In this document: positions 24,493 through 33,532 of the stretch, piece by piece
Layout: every line of letters begins with the position of its first letter
Numbering within the stretch: position 1 is the first letter of the stretch
Assembly: GCA_013375495.1 (NCBI GenBank)
Contig: JABXKC010000019.1
Span: forward strand, 8,334 to 72,333
Source of the DNA: Promethearchaeota archaeon
GTDB lineage: Archaea; Asgardarchaeota; Lokiarchaeia; Sigynarchaeales; SOKP01
Direction of reading: 5' to 3'
Length of the DNA stretch: 64,000 nt
The notes under the pieces: generated by a model
The model's input: the letters and a program-made list of their open reading frames with translations, nothing else
The model's database searches: none
What the model was told of the DNA's origin: nothing
Translations under genes and position numbers: made by a program

Positions 24493-25473
24493 ATGGAATT
24501 GTTCCAAGTGTTTTGGGACGATCAAAAGAAACTTTTTTTAGAATTCGAAAAGAACGATGAAGAGCAAGTTCTATTTCTTCCTGAAAAGATAAATAGGTTA
24601 AATATCCGATTTGAAATTTCAAAAATAGTCAAACAAGAGATTTACTTCAAGCAATCTCCATCGTTAGTTTCCATTAAAAAAATTTATCATTCAAATGATT
24701 ATTTAGGTTTTTCTATCGAATTAGATGAGATTCACGGATATACAGATATCCAAATTAAGATTTTAAGATTAACAATTTATTTATACTCCGGTCAGAGAAT
24801 TGAGTATACTTTTTCAGAAAAATTCAATGTATCTGATATATGGATAAACGATGATTGCTATGCTGGTTTCCAATTCGTCGATTTAAGCTTACCTAAAAAT
24901 CAGAGAAAAAAAATAACTCGAGAAAGAGTAGTTCAAGCAACAAAAACGGATTTTAATCAGAAGAAAGAAGAGAAAACAGTTATTTATGAGAAGAGGAGTG
25001 TTGAAAGCATTCCAACGGACCAGTCTGTAATTTCAATGATGAATGAGAGTAACATAACTTTAAAAAATATTGAGAAGCATTTAGCAAGCCTTGCATTAAC
25101 CTTACAGAACATGCCTGCCAATCCAATTTCTTACGGCCCACCCTCTGGAGTCCCTCAGAGAATTTCTGGGCCTGGTATCGAAAGAATTAAAGGACCAGAG
25201 GTACAATCGCTAATACAAGGTCGGGGATCCTCAGCCAAACTTCTAGTAATAAAGGAAATGAAAACAATTTTCAGAGAAACCACTGAGAAAAATAGTGGTT
25301 TCAGTATTAAGGATATTCTAAAACCAATGGATGAAAAAGAACTTCAATCCATTACATTAAGCGAAGAAGAACTCATTAAAAAGGAAGAAGAATCAATTAA
25401 TAACCAAATTAAACGATTTAGAAAACAACAAGAAGAAAAAATCAAGTTAGAGCAGTTAAAAGAACCCAAATAA
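24493..25473 (+). CDS. Hypothetical protein, beta-rich head and coiled-coil tail
   Basis: 326 residues, not recognised. Residues 1-140 are beta-rich and aromatic (MELFQVFWDDQKKLFLEFEK; GYTDIQIKILRLTIYLYSGQ). Residues 150-250 are polar, with a short helix NITLKNIEKHLASLALTLQN and a Gly/Pro-rich linker. The last 40 residues are a highly charged coiled coil (EEESINNQIKRFRKQQEEKI). No signal peptide or membrane segment. The ATG follows CACGGGTTAAAA, a 12-base string also seen at 34825-34836 upstream of the TrmB-like regulator. Confidence 0.65.
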   Translation: MELFQVFWDDQKKLFLEFEKNDEEQVLFLPEKINRLNIRFEISKIVKQEIYFKQSPSLVSIKKIYHSNDYLGFSIELDEIHGYTDIQIKILRLTIYLYSGQRIEYTFSEKFNVSDIWINDDCYAGFQFVDLSLPKNQRKKITRERVVQATKTDFNQKKEEKTVIYEKRSVESIPTDQSVISMMNESNITLKNIEKHLASLALTLQNMPANPISYGPPSGVPQRISGPGIERIKGPEVQSLIQGRGSSAKLLVIKEMKTIFRETTEKNSGFSIKDILKPMDEKELQSITLSEEELIKKEEESINNQIKRFRKQQEEKIKLEQLKEPK

Positions 25474-25582
25474 TCTTTTCAACCTTAATTCTTTAATTTC
25501 TATTAACGCTAATCATTGTTAGTTTTATTATAAATCTTTAATTAGCTTTAACTATTAAATAATAAATGAGGACATAAAACTC

Positions 25583-26377
25583 ATTAGAGTTGAGAAAAAG
25601 ATTTTATTAAATTACTTTATAGGGACAGCTGGCAGTGGCAAAAGTTCTTTAACCGGTTTATTTAAGGATTATGTTACAAACCGAGATCCAGAAATCTCAG
25701 CAATAACTGTTAACTTAGATCCTGGTGTTAAAGTAATGCCATACAATCCAGATATAGATATTAGGGATTTCATTGTTCTTGAAGAAGTAATGAATGAATA
25801 TGGATTGGGTCCAAATGGTGCTATGATCTTAGCATCTGATTTAATGGTTAATTTTTTGGACGATTTAAGGGACGAAATTGACGAGTATAATCCTGATTGG
25901 GTCTTTGTAGATACTGCGGGACAGCTTGAGTTATTTGCTTTTAGAGAAACGGGACCATTGATAGCTAGTACATTAGGTTTTGGTTCGATTCAGCGGGCTG
26001 TATCTTTCCTTTTTGATTCAAATTTTGTGCTAAGACCGAACGGTTTTATATCAACTCTACTATTAGCTGCCTCTGTGCAATTTAGATTTAGAAATATATC
26101 CCAAATTAATGTACTATCTAAAGTAGACCTGTTAAGCGAAGATCAAATTGAAATGATAATAAATTGGAGCCAAGATTTTAAAGCTTTAGAGGATTCTACA
26201 AATGAAAGAGAAAGTGGACTGATAAGAGAACTATCTATGTTAATTTCAGATGTATTTACTCAATTGGGATCCACTTCTGAATTAATACCATGTTCAATAA
26301 AAGAAGAGAGAGGATTAGATCTCTTATTTGGTTATTTACAAAGATTATTTGATTCAGATAAATCAAAGTTTTATTGA
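25583..26377 (+). CDS. GPN-loop GTPase, start codon unclear
   Basis: GPN-loop GTPases dimerise and in eukaryotes assist RNA polymerase II assembly; archaeal homologues are common. P-loop IGTAGSGKSSL is encoded at about 25619-25650, upstream of the first in-frame ATG (25736), which is therefore not the start. The namesake Gly-Pro-Asn is in YGLGPNGAM, switch II is FVDTAGQLELF, and the base-recognition NxKxD site is near VLSKVDLL. In frame between the stop at 25556-25558 and the P-loop there is no ATG, GTG or TTG. ATT at 25583 or ATA at 25574 behind GAGG could serve, or one base is missing after ATG 25566. Confidence 0.85.
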   Translation: MRVEKKILLNYFIGTAGSGKSSLTGLFKDYVTNRDPEISAITVNLDPGVKVMPYNPDIDIRDFIVLEEVMNEYGLGPNGAMILASDLMVNFLDDLRDEIDEYNPDWVFVDTAGQLELFAFRETGPLIASTLGFGSIQRAVSFLFDSNFVLRPNGFISTLLLAASVQFRFRNISQINVLSKVDLLSEDQIEMIINWSQDFKALEDSTNERESGLIRELSMLISDVFTQLGSTSELIPCSIKEERGLDLLFGYLQRLFDSDKSKFY

Positions 26378-26431
26378 ATTAGTGAATTTATATATCAAAT
26401 AAGTTAATATAATATTGGTTTGAATCAAAGT

Positions 26432-27529
26432 ATGAAAATTATAGGTCCATGTGCCGGTATAGGGTCGAGATTACGCCCTTTTACGTTAAGTAAGCCAAAA
26501 ACATTCATAAATGTTGCTGGAAAGACCGTTTTGGAACATATTCTTAATAAGTTTAGCGATACATTTGATTCAGACACAGAATTAATTTTAATCGTCGGTT
26601 ACAAGAAAAGACAAATAACAGAATTTGTCAAACAGAAGTATAGTGATAAATTTAAATTAACATTTATCGAACAAGAGCCTCGTGGATATAATGACGATGT
26701 ACCATTTTACTGGGGTTTAGGAGAAGCCGTTTATCTAGCAAATACGAGTTTTGAAGAATCTAGTTATCCGAATAAAAAAACAGATAAGCGTGATGGGTCC
26801 TTAATTTTCTTAGCAGATATGATACCTATTGAGGAATATTCTTATTTAATGTATCGATATTATGAATCTGATGTAGATGGAATAATTACTGTAATGGAAG
26901 TACCAGAAGAAGATGCAAGCTCATATGGTGTGGTTGTAGTTGATGAGAATTTATTAATTCAGAAATTAATTGAGAAACCCAAAGATTTCGTTTCAAATTT
27001 AGCAATTGCGGGTATTTATGCTTTTTCTAACTCCGCTACTAAGGCTCTCTTTGATATTATAAAGGGGTATTTAGATAAAAGAACTGAAGGTTCTAAAGAA
27101 ATCTATCTGACAGAAAGTTTACAAGATTTAATAAAAAGTGGTTTTAAAATTGTAGCAATTAATTTAAAAAAGGGAATTTTGGATTTCGGTAGACCTTCTG
27201 AAGTTTTGAAGGGGAACAAGTATTTGTTAGAACAACAATCGGTAAAAGTTGAAGAGTATAAAAAATTCAACATCACTTCCGAAAAGTCGTATATAAAAAA
27301 TCCAGTATATATTGGAGAAAATTCTAAAATTATTAATTCAGTAGTGGGGCCGTTTGTATCGATTGGAGCTGAATCAGTACTAGAAAACTGTATTTTAGAA
27401 AATTGTGTTATTGAAAGGAACGCTAACTTGAAAAATGTAATCTCTGAAAATTCTATAATTGGTAGTAATGTAAAGGTTGAAAATATTAGTAAAAACAACC
27501 TAATTATAGGAGATAAAAGCACTTATTGA
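26432..27529 (+). CDS. Sugar-phosphate nucleotidyltransferase with left-handed beta-helix tail
   Basis: 365 residues from ATG 26432; a TTG four codons earlier is possible. It makes an NDP-sugar from a sugar-1-phosphate and NTP. The N-terminus has the nucleotide-binding signature GPCAGIGSRLRPFTLSKPK, with Cys-Ala replacing the more usual Gly-Gly before Gly-x-Gly; then LIFLADMIPIEEY for the metal site and LIEKPKDF. Hexapeptide-type repeats follow from residue 285 (VYIGENSKIINSVVGPF, ENCILENCVIERNANL), giving a beta-helix as in GlmU or GlgC-like proteins. The product is unknown. It follows the GPN gene by 54 bases. Confidence 0.88.
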   Translation: MKIIGPCAGIGSRLRPFTLSKPKTFINVAGKTVLEHILNKFSDTFDSDTELILIVGYKKRQITEFVKQKYSDKFKLTFIEQEPRGYNDDVPFYWGLGEAVYLANTSFEESSYPNKKTDKRDGSLIFLADMIPIEEYSYLMYRYYESDVDGIITVMEVPEEDASSYGVVVVDENLLIQKLIEKPKDFVSNLAIAGIYAFSNSATKALFDIIKGYLDKRTEGSKEIYLTESLQDLIKSGFKIVAINLKKGILDFGRPSEVLKGNKYLLEQQSVKVEEYKKFNITSEKSYIKNPVYIGENSKIINSVVGPFVSIGAESVLENCILENCVIERNANLKNVISENSIIGSNVKVENISKNNLIIGDKSTY

Positions 27530-27635
27530 TAACTCTTTCATTTAACTGATAAATCATATTTGAGAGATTTTAAGAAATTTTAATTAATGTCGTAAAATAT
27601 ATTTTTAATAGAATAAAATTATTTATGAGGAGATT

Positions 27636-29018
27636 TTGAAATATATGCCAAAATATAATATTGCATTTGATGTAGCACACAAACCTAGAGGTAAAATCGA
27701 CGAGAATCTCACAGAACTAAGAGATTTCTTAAATTCAAATGACTTTCTTTGTTATAACTTCTTGGAAACTCCTATTACTCAAAATTCATTGAAAGCGTTT
27801 GATATATTGGTATTTGTTTGTCCGGACTTTGCTAGAATTACATCTATGGAAATTACTGAAATTAATAATTGGGTTAGACAAGATGGTGGTGGTTTACTGC
27901 TCTTATCTCATGCAGGTGGCGATAGAGGAAGGAATAGCAATTTGAGTGAACTTAGTCAAAATTTTGGCATAGTTTTTGAAAACGATCAAGTCCTCGATGA
28001 AACTTATAATCTAGGTATGGAAAATATGCCTATAATTACGGCATTTATACCACCACATCCAATTACAAACAGTTTAAATTCGATATGTTATAGATCTGGT
28101 TGCTCACTTAGTGTATTAGGAAGTTCGATTTCAGTCGTTTCTTCAAATGAGACTTCTGAACCGTTCTCATCTGCATTGGTTTGTGTTTCTGAGCCTGATA
28201 ATGGTCGAATTTGTGCTATAGGAAGCTATGAAATATTTAGAGATAGAGTAGGTGGTGGATTTAGTCACGATGAGCATCCCAATTTTGGGTATAACATTTT
28301 TTCGTGGTTAATCTCAGACTATAGGATGGAGTTACATTCGAGCGGTGCAATTCCCGAAATTATACCTCAAGAGGAAATAATTGTTCAACAATCTTCAGAC
28401 TATGCTTCATCTCCTACTCAAGCTGGTTTAGGAGATAAACAAAAAATAGATATCAACTTTTCTATGAACATATCAAAAAAGAGCGAGCTAGTAGAATTAC
28501 TTAAAATATTTCAGAATCAAATTGATGTGATAAAAAATACTATTGACAAACTAATTAAAACAGCTGTATCATCTGATAAAGATGTTACTGAGTTTAAAAA
28601 GAAGCAAGCAAAATCTAATAAGCCTTCAAAAGAGCAGATTAAAAAATCAATATCTAATGGATTTGATGATTTATTAGCCCCACAAGAAGAATTATCTGAT
28701 TTACCCCCAAAACCTGACAGTTTAAAGACGAAAAGCAGCGATGGTCTTATTGGATTACCAAAACTTGGCGCAGCAGATAAGTTAAAACCCGTACCAAAAC
28801 CGAAATCTGGTAAGAAAAAAACAAAAAGAGATTTGATCGAGCACAAGAACGCGTTAGAAAATAAACGTGATTCAGTTAAAAATCTAATTGACTTTATAGA
28901 AAAAAAATACGCTTCGAAGCAAATGGATAAGAAATCTTACGAAAAACGTATTAGTCAATTGAAGAGTGATTTGAAAACAACGAAAGATAAAATTGACGAT
29001 ATCGATAAGAAATTATAA
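27636..29018 (+). CDS. GIFT-like (GldG/IFT52-type) domain protein with coiled-coil tail
   Basis: 460 residues. Residues 5-235 have a flavodoxin/GATase-like fold: NIAFDVAHKPRGKIDENLTE, FDILVFVCPDFARIT, NNWVRQDGGGLLLLSHAGGD, LSQNFGIVFENDQVLDE, HPITNSLNSICYRSG. The order 'tower-aspartate strand, helix, DGGxLLLLxxxGG, gFGIxFxND' resembles the GIFT domain of intraflagellar-transport protein IFT52 and bacterial GldG. Residues 320-390 are Pro/Lys-rich; residues 393-460 are a charged coiled coil (EKKYASKQMDKKSYEKRISQ). The TTG start at 27636 follows GAGGAG; ATG 27645 is an alternative. The last 6 bases overlap the convergent LeuA-family gene. Confidence 0.65.
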   Translation: MKYMPKYNIAFDVAHKPRGKIDENLTELRDFLNSNDFLCYNFLETPITQNSLKAFDILVFVCPDFARITSMEITEINNWVRQDGGGLLLLSHAGGDRGRNSNLSELSQNFGIVFENDQVLDETYNLGMENMPIITAFIPPHPITNSLNSICYRSGCSLSVLGSSISVVSSNETSEPFSSALVCVSEPDNGRICAIGSYEIFRDRVGGGFSHDEHPNFGYNIFSWLISDYRMELHSSGAIPEIIPQEEIIVQQSSDYASSPTQAGLGDKQKIDINFSMNISKKSELVELLKIFQNQIDVIKNTIDKLIKTAVSSDKDVTEFKKKQAKSNKPSKEQIKKSISNGFDDLLAPQEELSDLPPKPDSLKTKSSDGLIGLPKLGAADKLKPVPKPKSGKKKTKRDLIEHKNALENKRDSVKNLIDFIEKKYASKQMDKKSYEKRISQLKSDLKTTKDKIDDIDKKL

Positions 29019-30341
29019 TTTTTCTTTTTTTGGTTTAAATTCTTCAGAAACATATGGCTGAGCGTATTTATTCACAATTTCGAAAAACTCTTTGTCGCCA
29101 ACACCTTTAGAGATTTTATCCAATTCTTGCTTTATTGTATTAAACGATTTCCTTAATTCCTTCTTTGAAGTCTCTTCATGTACCCTTTTTACTTCGGAGA
29201 CTATTTTTTTAATGATATCTTCAGGGATATCTAAATCCAAGACTTTAATTTTTTTTTGTAAAGCATGTAAGACAGATTTTGAACCCGAAAATTTACCTAA
29301 ATAAAATTTTCTTCTTCTTCCTACCATATGGGGATTAATAGGTTCGTAAGTTAAGGGATGTGCTAAGATTGCAGCTATATGCAATCCACTTTCGTGAGCA
29401 AAAGCGTGTTCTCCTACGATAGGTTTATTTAATGCTAAAGGTTGGCTAAAGTATTTTTCACAAACTTCACTAATCTCAGGTAATCGTGTCAAATCTATAC
29501 CAGTGTTAATACCCATCCGTTCCAAAATTGTTACTACTTCTTCTAAAGCTGCATTTCCGGCTCTTTCACCATACCCGTTAATACAAGTGTGAGGATACGT
29601 ACAACCTTCAAATACTCCTGTTATAGTATTAGCAACAGCCAAGCCAAAATCATTATGAGTATGAATGCCCATAGGGACTTCTTTATTAAGAGGGATTATT
29701 ATTTCATTTTTAATTCGTTTGATCAAGTGTGATGTTGAGAGTGGTGTTAAGATGCCTACTGTATCTCCAAGAACAATTCTTTCAGCTCCCGCTTCAATAG
29801 CCGTTTGGAAAACATTTGATAAATGCTTGAAATCACATCTCGTTCCGTCTTCAGAAACCCAGTTCACTTTAAAGCCATTTTCAATTGCGTAATGAATAGC
29901 AGCTTTTATCATCTCCAATTGTTCTTCTGGTTTTTGCTTTAAGGTTTTCCTAAAAATTGGTGAAATCGGCATAAAAATGACGATTTCTTTTAAGTCTGCT
30001 TCTATACACGCATCAATATCTTCTTTCTTAGGACGTGCAATTCCCAATATAGCAGCATTAAAATTCTCGCTAACGATTGTTTTAACAATTTTCTTTTCTG
30101 ATTTTGAGACTGCTGGAAAACCGACGGCAATCATTTTTACTCCGATTTCGTCCATTAATTTAGCTAAATGAATCTTTTCATCCAAAGTAAGATATACTGT
30201 AGGACTTTGCTCGCCATCCCTTAAGGTTTCATCCCAAATACAAACTTTCGTTGGTATGTCTGATTTTTGTTCTTTTAAAGCAACCTCATTGTAATCGACT
30301 AATAATTGGGATAATTCCTCTTTAGTAAATTTATAGCTCAT
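29013..30341 (-). CDS. 2-isopropylmalate/homocitrate/citramalate synthase family enzyme
   Basis: 442 residues. The family condenses acetyl-CoA with a 2-oxo acid. The HMGL-type TIM barrel starts with IWDETLRDGEQSPTVY (catalytic Arg-Asp-Gly-Glu-Gln); a metal site is in MGIHTHNDFGLAVANT and the conserved CINGYGERAGNAALEEVV follows. Then come the flexible HEFAHESG-type segment (EHAFAHESGLHIAAIL) and a short C-terminal helical region. The roughly 110-residue LeuA regulatory domain is absent, so leucine feedback is unlikely and a homocitrate or re-citrate/citramalate type is possible. The exact substrate cannot be fixed by eye. Confidence 0.88.
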   Translation of the reverse strand: MSYKFTKEELSQLLVDYNEVALKEQKSDIPTKVCIWDETLRDGEQSPTVYLTLDEKIHLAKLMDEIGVKMIAVGFPAVSKSEKKIVKTIVSENFNAAILGIARPKKEDIDACIEADLKEIVIFMPISPIFRKTLKQKPEEQLEMIKAAIHYAIENGFKVNWVSEDGTRCDFKHLSNVFQTAIEAGAERIVLGDTVGILTPLSTSHLIKRIKNEIIIPLNKEVPMGIHTHNDFGLAVANTITGVFEGCTYPHTCINGYGERAGNAALEEVVTILERMGINTGIDLTRLPEISEVCEKYFSQPLALNKPIVGEHAFAHESGLHIAAILAHPLTYEPINPHMVGRRRKFYLGKFSGSKSVLHALQKKIKVLDLDIPEDIIKKIVSEVKRVHEETSKKELRKSFNTIKQELDKISKGVGDKEFFEIVNKYAQPYVSEEFKPKKEKL

Positions 30342-30436
30342 TTCTAGTTCTAAAATAGTCTAAAATAAATAAATTCAATTATTTCTTTAGATTTAAAAAA
30401 GGATAAAAAAAACGATTTTAATCATAAAACATATGT

Positions 30437-30931
30437 TTAGTTATGCTCGCAACCACACCCACATTCGTGAGCCTCTGGTGGATCTAGTTCACAACCCGTT
30501 TCTAAAATTTTTATTTTAAAATGAAGAGTTTTTCCCGCAAGTGGGTGGTTCATATCAAGTATAATAAACTCCTCATCTACTTCTTTAACCCAAGCCATTG
30601 AGTGAGTCCCGTTAGCGTCACCAACTCCGAGCATCATTCCTTCCTCGGGATCCAAATCTTCCGGTAGTTGATCCATACTGATTGTTTGTACTAGGAGGGG
30701 GTCAATTTCACCATATCCTTCAGAAGGGCTTAGCGTAATCTCGAACTCGTCCCCTATATTTTTACCGACAACTGATTCATCAAATCCTTGAATTAACATT
30801 CTTGCGCCAACTTCAAATTTAATCGGGTCTCCTCCCTGAAGTTCTGTTGAATCGAATATGGATCTATCTTCTAATCTACCTTCATATTCGACTTTGATGA
30901 TATCGCCTTTCTTAATAGCCATAAAATCCAA
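30437..30931 (-). CDS. FKBP-type peptidyl-prolyl isomerase, SlyD-like
   Basis: 164 residues. FKBP core: KKGDIIKVEYEGRLEDRSIF, LIQGFDESVVGKNIGDEF, then the inserted-in-flap region (PSEGYGEIDPLLVQTI to MNHPLAGKTLHFKIKIL). These segments match SlyD proteins that combine prolyl isomerase and chaperone activity in the cytoplasm. The C-terminus ECGCGCEHN with nearby His residues is a likely metal-binding tail, as in bacterial SlyD, though much shorter. The ATG start lies behind AAGGTTGG. Confidence 0.93.
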   Translation of the reverse strand: MDFMAIKKGDIIKVEYEGRLEDRSIFDSTELQGGDPIKFEVGARMLIQGFDESVVGKNIGDEFEITLSPSEGYGEIDPLLVQTISMDQLPEDLDPEEGMMLGVGDANGTHSMAWVKEVDEEFIILDMNHPLAGKTLHFKIKILETGCELDPPEAHECGCGCEHN

Positions 30932-31122
30932 CCTTTGCTTATATTATAAATTTTATAAGATTTTATAAAATAATAGAATTATTGCTTATTACTTAACTGT
31001 TTATAATTTAGAAATTCTTAACCTGTTCTTGGACTATATTGACTAAATCTATTTAAAAATGAATTAGAAATTTTTCTACTTTGTAAATCTTGAAATTTTT
31101 TCAGATGTCTTGTAGGAGATTT

Positions 31123-31473
31123 ATGGAAAGCAGAATCGATGGCTTTCATAAATTCAATTCCGTCTAAACAGAAGCTGCCTGGTTATCAAAAAAAAGCACA
31201 TTCTACCCAATAAACAAAACTGAACAAAAACAATACTCTCAAGGAGCAACAATTATTTGCACAGATCAGTGTCCTTACATAACTGATCTTGTGGAAAAAT
31301 TGAAAGATATTGATAAAAACGGCAATCTTAAAGCAATTAAGATTGATAAATGTAAGGAAGCGCAGCAAAATGGAATTTATTCCTATGGAACATATTGTAT
31401 TATATGTGATGGAGAAAAATCTCTTTATAAACATACAACAAAAAAGGAACTTACTACTATATTAAACAGCTGA
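31123..31473 (+). pseudogene. Remnant of a GNAT/YoaP-type protein
   Basis: The last 100 codons (open from 31168) encode FYPINKTEQKQYSQGATIIC, then TDQCPYITDLVEKLKD and NGIYSYGTYCIICDGE. They resemble the C-terminal YoaP-like domain that follows an acetyltransferase in related proteins. An in-frame TAA at 31165-31167 separates this from MESRIDGFHKFNSV, and no acetyltransferase domain is found upstream. An internal ATG at 31291 could allow a 60-residue product, but it would start after the conserved QCPY site. Decay of a larger gene is the simplest reading. Confidence 0.55.
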
Positions 31474-31522
31474 AACTGTATTTTGAATAAAAGATATTAA
31501 GATACAAAGATATATTTAGAAA

Positions 31523-32509
31523 ATGAATGAAAGGAATTTTCAATTGTTTTTAGAAGAGAAAGAAATCGACAAAGATACAATAAGAAACTTTCTTTCAAAA
31601 CTGAGAGCTTACGAAATTTATCTAAAAAAAGAAAACCTGAATCTAGATTCAGTAAATCCCAAAAAACTAGTTGAATATACTGAATATTTGGTCTCTAAGA
31701 ATAAAGATTCTGTTCTTGATTTTTTAAGATCCATCTTGAGTTATGCTAATTATTCCAAGAAGTATGATTTTATCACTGAAACAATAGATATTGTTGAATC
31801 TTATAACGCTATGGATAATCTGTTTGCAAGAGTCGCTGAGGTTTATGGAGAACAAATGAATGACGAGATTTTTAGAGATTTATCTATTCCTCCATTAGGA
31901 GTGCATCCAGAAAAAAAACCTGATTTTACTAAAAACATTATGAAAAGATTGGAAGATAATCTTGGAAATGAAAAAACAATCGCACTTCTTTCACCTTGCC
32001 TTCATGGTCGTCCCCCTGACGATATTGAGGGAGATAAAAAAATTATCGCAGAATTAGGAATTGACGAATTTTTACAAAAAAAACACCAGGACTTAATAGA
32101 AAGGCTTGAGAGGCATAGAGTTGAAGGAACATTAGAATTTGCGCAGATTGTGGACGATCAAGTAATCGAATTTGTAAGAAAGGACCAAATGATGGGTGCA
32201 GGAGTAAGAAAAGGAAAACTCATTTATATCAGCAAGTTGCCATATCAAACTAAGAAATTTTTAACTGCAAGGGATGAAAAAATGAAATTTTTTTATCTCT
32301 GCTACTGCCCTTGGATTCGAGGTGCTTTGAAAGAGGGAACTGATAATGAAATATTAAAAGATTTCTGTCATTGTAGTGCAGGTTGGTACAAACTTTATTG
32401 GGATCAGATTTTTGAACAACCCATCGTAGTTGAACCCGTTAAAACCGGTTTAAATGGAGATTTAGAATGCACATTTGCAATCCACTTACCTACAAATATC
32501 AAAACCTAA
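31523..32509 (+). CDS. Hypothetical protein with a C-terminal Cys-rich domain (DUF6144-like)
   Basis: 328 residues. Residues 1-95 are helical (NFQLFLEEKEIDKDTIRNFL; YTEYLVSKNKDSVLDFLRSI), resembling SAM-like domains. Residues 120-325 form a domain containing LLSPCLHGRPPDDIEGDKK, FYLCYCPWIRGALKEG and FCHCSAGWYKLYWDQIF, then EPVKTGLNGDLECTFAIHLP. The clustered Cys residues (CLHG, CYCPW, CHCSAGW) suggest a metal- or cofactor-binding site. The similarity to DUF6144 is from memory and unverified. It is convergent with the ArsR-like gene, 11 bases apart. Confidence 0.65.
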   Translation: MNERNFQLFLEEKEIDKDTIRNFLSKLRAYEIYLKKENLNLDSVNPKKLVEYTEYLVSKNKDSVLDFLRSILSYANYSKKYDFITETIDIVESYNAMDNLFARVAEVYGEQMNDEIFRDLSIPPLGVHPEKKPDFTKNIMKRLEDNLGNEKTIALLSPCLHGRPPDDIEGDKKIIAELGIDEFLQKKHQDLIERLERHRVEGTLEFAQIVDDQVIEFVRKDQMMGAGVRKGKLIYISKLPYQTKKFLTARDEKMKFFYLCYCPWIRGALKEGTDNEILKDFCHCSAGWYKLYWDQIFEQPIVVEPVKTGLNGDLECTFAIHLPTNIKT

Positions 32510-32520
32510 GTCATATGAAT

Positions 32521-32859
32521 TTATGTCATCTGTTCAAATAAGGCTTGTAATTCCTCTTTCACATCAGTTAATCCTAAATCTTTTAGGAGCGCCTTAGAGC
32601 GTTCACTTAAAGAATAAAACGATCGTGGTTCAGAACGTTTATATTCTGAAACCTTCTTATTTTTAATGAAATCATTCTCTTTTAGGATCTTGATATGGTA
32701 ATTTAGGTTGTTTTCTGGAATTGACGGTAAAAGATCTCTTAATTTACTAAAGGAAAGTGGTTCTTTTGCTAAAAGCGTCAGTATTATTTTATATCTAGTT
32801 TTCTCAGATATAAATTCCAATCCTTTTCTTTTATTCTCAAATTTTAATGGAAGTTTCAA
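32521..32859 (-). CDS. ArsR-like winged-helix regulator
   Basis: 112 residues, essentially one winged helix: TRYKIILTLLAKEPLSFSKL (helices 1-2), LPSIPENNLNYHIKILKEND (recognition helix) and a wing with basic YKRSEPRSFYS. No metal-binding Cys pair is seen, so it is not a classical metal sensor. The TTG start at 32859 follows GGAGGGAGATAA, a strong ribosome binding site. It diverges from the gene at 33033 and may regulate it or itself. Confidence 0.85.
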   Translation of the reverse strand: MKLPLKFENKRKGLEFISEKTRYKIILTLLAKEPLSFSKLRDLLPSIPENNLNYHIKILKENDFIKNKKVSEYKRSEPRSFYSLSERSKALLKDLGLTDVKEELQALFEQMT

Positions 32860-33032
32860 ATTATCTCCCTCCTATCATTTATATTAGTTTTTTCGTTTAG
32901 TTCCAAGGTAAATATATTTAATCGTATATTTAAATCTAACTCAAATCTAATAGAGTCAATTATCATTGACATATAATAATTTATAACATAAATGAATTTC
33001 TAATATGTTTAGTATATCTTAGGGGGAATTAC

Positions 33033-33521
33033 ATGGAGATCTCACACCATAGTGCATGGGATGAATTTTTAGATGAATTCATTAGCGTATTTTCAATTTT
33101 CGATCTTTTAAGGAATAAAATTTTCATTTGTGGGTCATACAGTGATGATACATTCGCTAATCTTCAGGAAGTGCAAAAAATAATAAACGAGAATGAAAAT
33201 AATCTTGGATTTTTTGAAAAAGAATTTAGACGCACTCATCTTGAAAATCTCATTCTAAAATTTGATCTAATCGCGAAATTCTCTAATGAGATCATTATGA
33301 TCATTGAACATGATAAGGGTGGGCATATGATTGAGATGGGTATAATCCTCTCCTTTAAAGAATATTATGAAAAAACAAAGATATTTGTTCTGAAAGATGT
33401 AGAGATCACTGAAGTTTTAAAAGGAGGAGGATTACTAACTCCGTTCTTTAAGGAAAATATCAGTTTATTTTATTTTGAAGATTTGGACCAATTAAAAAGA
33501 TATATTGATGAAATTTATTAA
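33033..33521 (+). CDS. Nucleoside 2-deoxyribosyltransferase/TIR-like protein
   Basis: 162 residues. NKIFICGSYSDDTFANLQEV gives the first strand with a Gly-Ser loop. EIIMIIEHDKGGHMIEMGII gives the 'Asp-x-Gly-Gly-x-x-x-Glu-x-Gly' motif typical of NDT-like folds. The ending KIFVLKDVEITEVLKGGGLL fits the last strands. Possible activities are nucleoside or NAD glycosidase-like, but no experiment-backed relative is identified. It shares the fold, but little sequence, with the 23926 gene. It diverges from the ArsR-like gene. Confidence 0.55.
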   Translation: MEISHHSAWDEFLDEFISVFSIFDLLRNKIFICGSYSDDTFANLQEVQKIINENENNLGFFEKEFRRTHLENLILKFDLIAKFSNEIIMIIEHDKGGHMIEMGIILSFKEYYEKTKIFVLKDVEITEVLKGGGLLTPFFKENISLFYFEDLDQLKRYIDEIY

Positions 33522-33532
33522 TTTAATAATTC

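Noticed and set aside
27103..27522. 139-codon open frame on the minus strand
   Set aside because: Shadow of the nucleotidyltransferase beta-helix region.
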